From Apiosordaria backusii (taxonomy: Eukaryota > Ascomycota > Sordariomycetes > Sordariales > Lasiosphaeriaceae): DNA of 64,000 nucleotides. Where the stretch lies: NCBI GenBank assembly GCA_030549205.1, contig JAUKTV010000006.1, positions 1,630,501-1,694,500 on the forward strand, read 5' to 3'. The notes under the pieces are model-generated. The model had not been told where the DNA came from. It worked only from the letters and a program-made list of their open reading frames with translations, and did no database searches. Shown here piece after piece: positions 57,861 through 64,000 of this stretch. The first letter of the stretch is position 1; each line of letters starts with the position of its first letter. The translations under genes and the position numbers were made by a program.

Positions 57861-59326
57861 CTTGGCGGTGATGTCAGTGAAAATGGAAGATATAAAAGTC
57901 GATTTTCTCACGACATTTGGAATGCTCGCGGGCGGAGAGATGTGATAGCTTGCACGTGTCTGATAGAATCGTCAGGGTTTGGGCCCAGTCCGTAGGACAG
58001 CTAGAATTCCTGGGAGGAAAGCAGCAAGCAGCAAATTCAACAGTCACACACACCAGCGGAAAGAGCAAGCGAGGCCGGGACGATCATGGCTGACGAAGAA
58101 ATTCCATCTTTATTAGGCGGTGTGTTGCCATACAAAGCCATGGTGGCACGAGCGAGATCATGGGCATCCAAACCGCGTATAAAGGTCAACCTGTGACTAA
58201 ATGTTTGCTCGCAGCGAGCCAACCGTCAACGGTTTTGGTGGCCGTCGCTCGGCGTTACGTCAGATTTGCTAAGGGAAACTCCCAAAGGGGGATAGCGGCC
58301 GGGCGGATAGAGAGACCAAGACTTCTGACGCCGCTTGCCTCGGCCGTCGGCCATGCGTTGGGATAGGCTATTTCCGCGGAGGCTGAAAGTCAAAATCGTC
58401 TTCATCTCTTTCATACCATCTTCTTTGTTGTTTTTGGAGCAAGAATGCCCTTGTTTTGATCGAGATGTCGCCCAAAGCATCAAAAGGGATGAACCCAGAC
58501 AGGAAAGTGGGGGATCCACCCACGCCCTTCTATTGGTGGCGGCGTGGGCAATGCGGGCAGGTTTTGCGGGATGGAGGAATCCGAACATGAACCCACTCCG
58601 GCCGGCAGGGAGGATGGGGAAATCGGGACCACGAAAGTCGGCAATTCGGAGATATGGGGAACGCAGCGTGAGCAGCAAGTCTCATGACGCCGACGATCTA
58701 TTGTAAACAGAACGCTGACAAAAAGTTTTAAAGCTGATCTGGCTGTCGTGACACTCGGGATGCTGTGTGTGTTTTAAGTTTGCCGGTGGCTTACCGGAGC
58801 ACCACACATACCACAAAACCGAGCTGAATCAGGGACCTGGTTTACTTGTAGCGAAACATACCTATTCATGAGAACGCTTCAGTATTTGCCAACGGGTCAA
58901 TGAGTGAAAGGAATGCATTATGTGTTTGAGAAACCCTAAAAGAAAAAGGGATGGATTTGAGAACAGTGCAAAGTATAGATTAAATTAAGGTTAAACTTGG
59001 AAACGGTCTGTTTGTAGCTTTTTGCACTCCAGGTTCCGAGTGTTTGTAAATAAATGCCTGGCCTCTTAAGGTAAGGTAAGGTACCTTACCTACCCGAGAC
59101 TTCGGGGCCAAACGCCCACGTTCCAACACAGCGCAAAGAACTTGAAACAATTGGGCTAAACTTGATGGCTGATGCATTTTCTATAGCCTCTATGCAAGAA
59201 GGCAAACCGGTGATATTAAAATTAAACAAAAACTCGGACGCTATATGGTTTCAAAGTGTCAGTCTTCAGACTCCTGCTGAAAACAATAACCCATCCTGTA
59301 TACCTTTTGTAATAAAGAAAACCAAG
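57861..59326. other. Intergenic region with palindrome
   Basis: 1.4 kb upstream of the HPP gene and downstream of the LtrA-like fragment. It contains an 18-bp palindrome at 59074-59091. No gene is supported; the frame at 58226-58678 (minus) has no protein-like signature. Confidence 0.4.
59074..59091. repeat. Perfect 18-bp palindrome within a TAAGG repeat
   Basis: AGGTAAGGTACCTTACCT is its own reverse complement; it is extended on the left by a further TAAGGTAAGG unit. Confidence 0.9.
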
Positions 59327-60622
59327 TCAATACCCCTGCTGATAAGGGCCCTGCGGGTACCCATGCTTCTGTTGCAGCGGCTGTTGTTGGTGATAACTAT
59401 GCTCATATTGCTGGAGCGGCGGTTGATATTGCTGTTGCCCCGGATACCCTGCAATATCCACCTCTTGATACTGTTGGTATTGCTGCTGCTGCTGCGGTTG
59501 TTGTTGTTGCTGCTGTTGGATATATTGCTGCTCGTATTGTTGCTCATATAGTTGCTGTTGCTCAGAAACAACTGGCGCGTTCTGCTGATCCTTCCTGCGG
59601 GTGAGCCGATGCGGCACCTTGATACGCCGTGTCCTGCTCGGCCGGTGCCGCTCCGGTCCTGAAGCCCATCTGCCTCACCACGCCCCATCCGGTCTTTTCC
59701 TTCTTCCGCTTATCACCACTCGGCTGCTTTGTCTTGGCCCCGTTGAAGAAAATAGGCGGCGGCTGTGGCAGATGATTGAGTACGAGTATGACAAAGAGGG
59801 TGATGACGAGGATGGGCAACGGCCAGGGGGTACCCCAAAGTTGGACGACGCGCTCGTGGTTGAGGGTCATCAGGGTGACGAGGCAGAGGCCGATACCGAC
59901 GAGGAAGTTGAGACCCTTGCGGACGTAGTTGAAGGGGGTCCAGCCTCGGGTTCGGGAGGTGATGTAGAGGATATTCAACATGATGAGGGTGAGGCCGGCG
60001 GCGACGTAGGCGTAGGTGAAGACGAGCTTGAATTTGCCCCAGTTCAAGTCGTAGACCTTTTGCTCCAGTTCAGTAGCGTCTGTGATTGTGTCGTCGGTTG
60101 CGAAGGCCGAGTACCCGTTCACGTTGAAGGTGGCAAAGAGCGAGTTTTGCATGGCGATGAGCAACTCGGTTAGCGTGGTGGTGATATTTACAGCGGTTTC
60201 GTTGTTAAGAAGTTCTTCCTCGGGGACGTTCTCAATCGTGACCCAGAAGTCATCGGGAATTTCCTTGAGCTTCTCGAGAGCTGCGGCGATAGATTCTTGG
60301 GTAACCATGTATTTGGGTGTGTACAGCTCAAACACCTCCTTGAGGGCCCCTTCAACAGTCGAGACGAACCAAGATGTGGTGACATTAAAGTTTGGGTCGT
60401 CTCCTGCTGAAAAGGCGGTGATAAACTTGTCATTGGTACTCAAGTATGTCTCAATAACCTTCCACCAGATGACAAACTGCGAAGAGCCGAGAATGAAGAG
60501 CTTCAAGAAGAGCTGGAAAGGAAAATGGAGGAAGGACCAAAGGAGCTCTTTGTGAAGTGGCATCTTGAGGTTCCTTCTCCCGTCAAAGTAGATCATGTAG
60601 ATGAGGTACAGATTGGAAATAC
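59327..60622 (-). pseudogene. 5'-truncated LtrA-like (low temperature requirement A) membrane protein gene
   Basis: The minus-strand frame from a TCCAG acceptor at 60623-60625 down to the stop at 59562 encodes about 350 residues resembling the C-terminal half of fungal LtrA proteins. It starts at ISNLYLIYMIYFDG and continues MPLHKELLWSFLHFPFQL, GSSQFVIWWKVIETY, and later helices KLVFTYAYVAAGLTLIMLNI, FLVGIGLCLVTLMTL and LPILVITLFVILVLNHL. The upstream exons with the first half of the membrane helices are absent; the next sequence is a transposase-like fragment starting at 60690. The frame ends SAERASCF, but an overlapping frame to 59327 encodes a Gln/Tyr-rich tail (EQQYEQQYIQQQQ), so the true tail may lie in that frame after a further shift. 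I infer loss of the 5' half by rearrangement or insertion. Confidence 0.7.
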
Positions 60623-60689
60623 CTGGACGACAACGCTTGGAATTGCTGACGACTTTCACACAGAATCGTCAGATCACCGCAGCATATCG

Positions 60690-61406
60690 ATGGCTCCGCA
60701 ACTCGCTCCCTCCCAACGTGAACAGATTCATGCCATGATACTTCGCGAGTTGCCCAACAATGAGATCGCCGAAACCGTCGGTTGCAGCGAGCGCGCGGTC
60801 CGCAGGATCCGATCGAGACTACGGCGATATGGAACCACGACAAGCCCCTCGAACCGTGTCGGCCGCGAGCGGAAGATCAACCCGCTTATGCGAGACGCCT
60901 TGTTTGAACAGTTAGCAAAACGACCCGATATGTTCCGATACAAGATGATTCATTTCCTCTTCGATCGTTTCGGCGTCGAGGTGTCCCCTACCGCAATGTC
61001 TCAAATACTGAAAGCCGAGAGATGGTCGAGGAAGACCAATGGCCGCGTAGCGAAACAACGGAGCCCCGACCTACTGCACTTCGGCCTGATGGCCGGCCCG
61101 CACCGGCTCCTCCACCGGCCATCCAGAGCCGTAATCGAAGGCCCACCCCGGAGGCCGACGGTCCACTCGCGCCACAGGTCCCTCACCGTCTTGACGGCGC
61201 GGCTCATACGGTACCTTGGCGGCTCTGTACCCTCCCCTGCAAGGCTATGCTCTGAGTCCTCTGTTGAGCTAGACAACGGTACTGAACTGCAAAGACCCCC
61301 CTCCTCCTCTGCAACCAACTCGCTGAGCCTCTGGGGCAATGGGATTAGAGATGTAGAGGCTCTCGGCAAGGAAGGACTGTATCGAAGACTGATAAGCTCC
61401 GGCTAG
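60690..61406 (+). mobile_element. Transposase N-terminal fragment (Tc1/mariner-like HTH)
   Basis: A 238-codon frame from ATG at 60690. Residues 1-135 resemble the helix-turn-helix part of fungal Tc1/mariner-type transposases: APSQREQIHAMILRELPNNE, IAETVGCSERAVRRIRSRL, RRYGTTTSPSNRVGRERKI, FLFDRFGVEVSPTAMSQILK, then WSRKTNGRVAKQRSPDL. At this point family members go on with the DDE catalytic domain (V-D-E-S-G), but here the sequence turns into Arg/Pro/Ser-rich text with no catalytic residues. It is therefore a decayed or recombined fragment, not an active element. No terminal inverted repeats were found by eye. Confidence 0.7.
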
Positions 61407-61592
61407 CTGTTCCTTTGCTGTATGGATCTCGGCTGTCATAGCTGCGGAAAGCTCAGTTATCTGTGCCTCGCGCCGGGCTTCGGCTGCTTTGAGATAGTCG
61501 GTAAGGACCGGCAACGCTTGCGTTAAGATAGCTAGCTGACTTGGCCGCTCGTCTTCCTCTATCAACGCCATCACCTGGCCTGCGTACGCCAC
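61269..61592 (-). other. Unassigned frame beside the transposase fragment
   Basis: An open minus-strand frame with a regular helical pattern (LPVLTDYLKAAEARREAQ, ITELSAAMTAEIHTAKEQL, then YQSSIQSFLAESLYIS). It has no ATG near its start and no recognisable family. It overlaps the end of the transposase-like frame and may be a coiled-coil gene fragment or chance. Confidence 0.3.
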
Positions 61593-61747
61593 GTAGTCTT
61601 ATGCTGAAATACCGGATGGCTCCATACCACGCATTCCGGGAATTGGCGCATCAGCAATGCCGAGTCTTCAAGGATGACCTCCCGGAGGTAGAATAACAAG
61701 CCTGTAAAGCCGGCCGCTGCTAAGTCGTTTACCTACCCCGGCCCCGG

Positions 61748-61961
61748 ACCGAACGAGAAACGGCGGTTCGAATTCTCCAATTGCTAGCCTACACGGAATG
61801 GCCCTTAACTGTTCACGAAGCGGTGGATGCAATAGCAATCCGCTTCGACGCTCATCGCCAGTTTGATCTAAAATACAAACTGCCATGTCCCAACGAAATC
61901 GTAAGGTTCTGTTCAAGCCGGGTGTCTCTTGTCACGAGACGGTCTGCCAAACCGTGCAACC
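61748..61961 (+). pseudogene. Fragment resembling the winged-helix region of a NACHT (NLR-type) protein
   Basis: The plus frame reads ERETAVRILQLLAYTEWPLT, VHEAVDAIAIRFDAHRQFDL, then KYKLPCPNEIVRFCSSRVSL and VTRRSAKP. In fungal NACHT-ankyrin and NACHT-WD proteins the segment after the NTPase has the pattern ILQWLxFSxRPLxIEEAVDAIA..FDPxNRxPxPxEIxxYCSSLVxVVT, which this follows closely. The upstream Walker motifs and the downstream repeat domain are not present within the window. It lies directly beside, and points toward, the glycine-zipper hydrolase gene on the other strand. I infer a relic of an NLR gene. Confidence 0.6.
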
Positions 61962-62008
61962 ACAAACGAGACAGACCCTTGAAGACACCTCCTACACAGG
62001 TCAACGTT

Positions 62009-63520
62009 TCATCTCCTCATTGCTCGTCCGCCAGCGCATGCGAGCAACTTGGAATGACCCCCATCCTCATAGTCTTCCACTCGGAGGCTGTACTGGGTCC
62101 CGAACAGGTGACCGACCCAGTCTCTGGCATGGTTGATGAAGACAGACGACCTCTCGTGAATGTAGCCAGCATTGCGTAGGGCTTCTTCCTGGTTTGTCCT
62201 CAGCACCCCGAGCTTTGCAACGAAATCCTGCCCATTCGCAAAATGCTCGGTGTAGTTGACGCGCTCACAGAGAGGTGCAGAGATTCCCTGGGCATCCGTG
62301 CCCATCCAGTCGACGCTCGGATTCCCGAACGTGAAGACTCTCAGTCGATTCGCCATCGCTTCCCGATGCGAGTCTTCCCTCGCGAATTCTTGCAGCACAT
62401 GCCTCAACAAGAGGCAGCCCTGAGAGTAGGCGATCATCACGATGAAGCCGTCAGATTCCCTATTCTGAAGCGCGGCGGACAATTCACGCTCCAGAGTTCG
62501 CTGGGCCGCCCGGCTGCTCTCTGTCCTTCGAATGAGAGTTTGTCTCCCATTGATATCCCTCTCCCCCGCACATTCAACCAGGTCCCAGAGGATGCCGTCG
62601 CTCCTGTTGAAAACGCCCAGGATGTTCCTTCGATATGTGTCCCGCAGCTTTTCGCAGTACAACTGAAGCCAGAAGTACTCTCCACCAATCCCATTGACGA
62701 AAAGCCACTTTTCGCCGTAGCTGGTGGAGCGGGCCCACCAACTGGCCGGAGCAGTGACAGAGAGCGTTGATGGAATTAAACTGATTCTATTGTCGTCATC
62801 AAAGTCGCTCCTCAGTTCCGTGTTCATGGGGAGCTGCTCGAGAGATTGTCCATTCTTGCCCATCAAGAGAATGCGTGAGAGCGACACGGCTAGGCGTTGC
62901 AGCTGGCAAATCACAGCATGCCTGTTCCTCGCCTTTGTCAGGTCCAACTCGTTGTAGCGTCGGTAGCTCGCGTGCGTATTTTGGCTCGTCGGGCTGCCAA
63001 GCGCCGTATCATAGAGCTTTGCTGGTTCCAGTAGGTTGATCAGAAAGAGGGCCAAATCGGACTTGTGGTCCAGTATGAATGCCAGGGTGTCCGTATTGGC
63101 GTCGTTGGTGAATATTCCGTTCCATATAAGGAGCGCCTGGGCAAAATCCGTTTGGCCCATCGCCACAAGGGTGCACCTAACGACTTCAAACGCCACTTGC
63201 TTCACAATAAAGCCCGCTGCTCTGCTGTAGATCTGGCTTGCGGCCTCCAGGATGGTGTTCGCCTCCGGCTCGCCGACCGCTTCCAGAAAGCGCCTCGTTG
63301 CTTCGGAGAGAAAGCTCTTCCGCGCTTGGTTATTCGCCCTGTGGAGAACCTCTTTGATAGTCGCCAGGGTCTCGTTCGGATCAGACAGCAAATTGTAGAG
63401 GGCGCCACCGGCCGCCGTACCAGCCCAGGAGACTCCTCCAAGCACTCCTCCAACCACTCCTCCGACCACTCCTCCAACCGCCCCAGCCGCCCCGGCAGCT
63501 CCGTTGACAATATCCTCCAT
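62009..63520 (-). CDS. Alpha/beta hydrolase with N-terminal glycine-zipper tract
   Basis: Intronless minus-strand gene, 503 aa, ATG at 63520. Residues 7-40 are a Gly/Ala/Val tract with GxxxG-type spacing (AVGGVVGGVVGGVLGGV), a classic glycine zipper able to insert in or pack within membranes. Residues 41-215 are helical with no recognised family. An alpha/beta-hydrolase domain follows: KWLFVNGIGGEYFW (oxyanion region), GVFNRSDGILWDLVECAGER, the nucleophile elbow VMIAYSQGCLLLRHVL (Ser366), VFTFGNPSVDW, then NGQDFVAKLG (Asp432) and VGHLFGTQYS (His471), a complete triad. It matches a fungal lipase-like family that also appears as effector domains of NLR proteins. The NACHT-like fragment beside it supports this, but a role in regulated cell death or defence is inference. 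No signal peptide is seen; it is a complete gene without breaks. Confidence 0.82.
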   Translation of the reverse strand: MEDIVNGAAGAAGAVGGVVGGVVGGVLGGVSWAGTAAGGALYNLLSDPNETLATIKEVLHRANNQARKSFLSEATRRFLEAVGEPEANTILEAASQIYSRAAGFIVKQVAFEVVRCTLVAMGQTDFAQALLIWNGIFTNDANTDTLAFILDHKSDLALFLINLLEPAKLYDTALGSPTSQNTHASYRRYNELDLTKARNRHAVICQLQRLAVSLSRILLMGKNGQSLEQLPMNTELRSDFDDDNRISLIPSTLSVTAPASWWARSTSYGEKWLFVNGIGGEYFWLQLYCEKLRDTYRRNILGVFNRSDGILWDLVECAGERDINGRQTLIRRTESSRAAQRTLERELSAALQNRESDGFIVMIAYSQGCLLLRHVLQEFAREDSHREAMANRLRVFTFGNPSVDWMGTDAQGISAPLCERVNYTEHFANGQDFVAKLGVLRTNQEEALRNAGYIHERSSVFINHARDWVGHLFGTQYSLRVEDYEDGGHSKLLACAGGRAMRR

Positions 63521-64000
63521 GGCTTGAATATCGCTGGTTCTCTTTTTTTGTCTCCAGTTATGAACCCGGGCTCATGCAAACGCCAGAGATTATGTGGTAT
63601 GTTGTGTATTCTCGGGCTGTGTCCGGTACCCCTCATTTTATCATGGCCCCTTACAACTTGGAAACAAGCCCGCATAGCGGGCAGCCGGGCTCCGGCTTAA
63701 AGTTAAGTGCTAGTTCGTCCGATCGGGTATCTTCCTAGCAAATCTTGCGAAATGCTGCTACAATTATAGCACAGTTACACATCATTTAACGAAGTCATCC
63801 TGGTGACGTACTAATGAAGAGAAAATTGACGTGATTGCTAGAATAAAGGTAACGTCATCATTCGTAGGACGGAAGGACTCGACGTCGGCGCTCAACTCAT
63901 TATCTCGTAACCTTGCTGCTGCCCAGGAACAGAGCAGATCCTCACCTGAGTCACACCGCAGTGATCTTAAATCGCGTCTCGGTCCGACCCACGGGAATTG
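63521..64000. other. Upstream region of the glycine-zipper hydrolase
   Basis: 480 nt to the window edge; AT-richer, holds the minus-strand promoter; no gene is supported. Confidence 0.4.

Noticed and set aside
59266..59688. Ser/Asn-rich minus frame over the LtrA-like tail
   Set aside because: A frame shadow of the CAG/CTG-type triplet repeat; the Gln/Tyr-rich frame is the more likely coding one.
61668..61916. 82-codon minus-strand frame opposite the NACHT-like fragment
   Set aside because: Shadow of the better-supported plus-strand relic.
63065..63700. 211-codon plus-strand frame opposite the glycine-zipper hydrolase
   Set aside because: It is the antisense of a gene with a complete catalytic triad; the composition is shadow-like.
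1..64000. CRISPR arrays, bacterial operons and secondary-metabolite core genes
   Set aside because: The window is eukaryotic, no regularly spaced repeats were seen, and no polyketide or peptide synthetase or terpene cyclase is present, so the monooxygenase, tyrosinase and dehydratase paralogue are not claimed as a cluster.

Overview
This window is a nuclear segment of a filamentous ascomycete, most likely Sordariomycetes and probably Sordariales. The genes carry short (about 50-75 nt) GT..AG introns with CTAAC-like branch sites. The gene repertoire is typical of filamentous fungi: a fungal rhodopsin-type membrane protein, a Clr5-domain protein, an HPP membrane protein, a DAL5-like permease, a C14 caspase-like protein, short secreted tyrosinase, and NACHT and transposase relics. 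Genes are spread on both strands with 0.1-3.7 kb spacers. No operon-like structure is seen, but several pairs are divergent or convergent. Most gene models below were assembled by reading exon frames and splice sites directly; each sums to an open multiple of three unless a break is stated.

Layout. 0.9-2.1 kb: Myb/SANT-like regulator. 5.4-7.8 kb: dihydroxy-acid dehydratase paralogue with a GC-AG intron and an 8-nt exon. 9-10.7 kb: KRE2/MNT1 mannosyltransferase (minus). 12.0-12.3 kb: a tRNA(Tyr-GUA)-like gene and a decayed copy. 13.6-15.1 kb: secreted tyrosinase/catechol oxidase. 15.2-16.7 kb: membrane protein with a degenerate J-like domain. 17.4-18.4 kb: PhzF-family protein. 19.1-20.8 kb: PRP19. 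21.5-23.2 kb: acidic RING protein with SUMO-interaction-like motifs. 24.1-27.4 kb: 1082-aa protein of unknown function. 28.8-31.1 kb: caspase-like protein. 32.2-33.8 kb: coiled-coil protein with a PIP box. 35.2-36.4 kb: NmrA-like protein. 37.0-41.0 kb: a divergent pair of indoleamine 2,3-dioxygenase and kynureninase. 41.5-42.9 kb: Clr5/zinc-finger-like protein split over five exons. 45.9-47.3 kb: FAD monooxygenase. 48.4-49.7 kb: rhodopsin-domain membrane protein. 51.2-53.0 kb: DAL5-type MFS permease. 53.0-56.6 kb: gene-poor stretch with hairpins. 56.6 kb: intron-containing tRNA-Glu(CUC). 56.8-57.9 kb: HPP-family membrane protein. 59.3-64 kb: rearranged accessory region.

How genes fit together. 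The dioxygenase/kynureninase pair shares a 974-bp divergent promoter and would carry out the entry and hydrolytic steps of tryptophan-kynurenine catabolism. The other genes look like independent housekeeping or accessory loci. The right end (59.3-63.5 kb) is the most unusual part. It holds a 5'-truncated LtrA-like gene, a transposase N-terminal fragment, a fragment resembling the winged-helix part of a NACHT/NLR protein, and an intact intronless 503-aa alpha/beta hydrolase that starts with a long glycine-zipper tract. This looks like a remnant fungal NLR/effector locus. Four apparent single-base deletions, all in G/C runs and all in two otherwise conserved genes, need read-level checking before calling pseudogenes.
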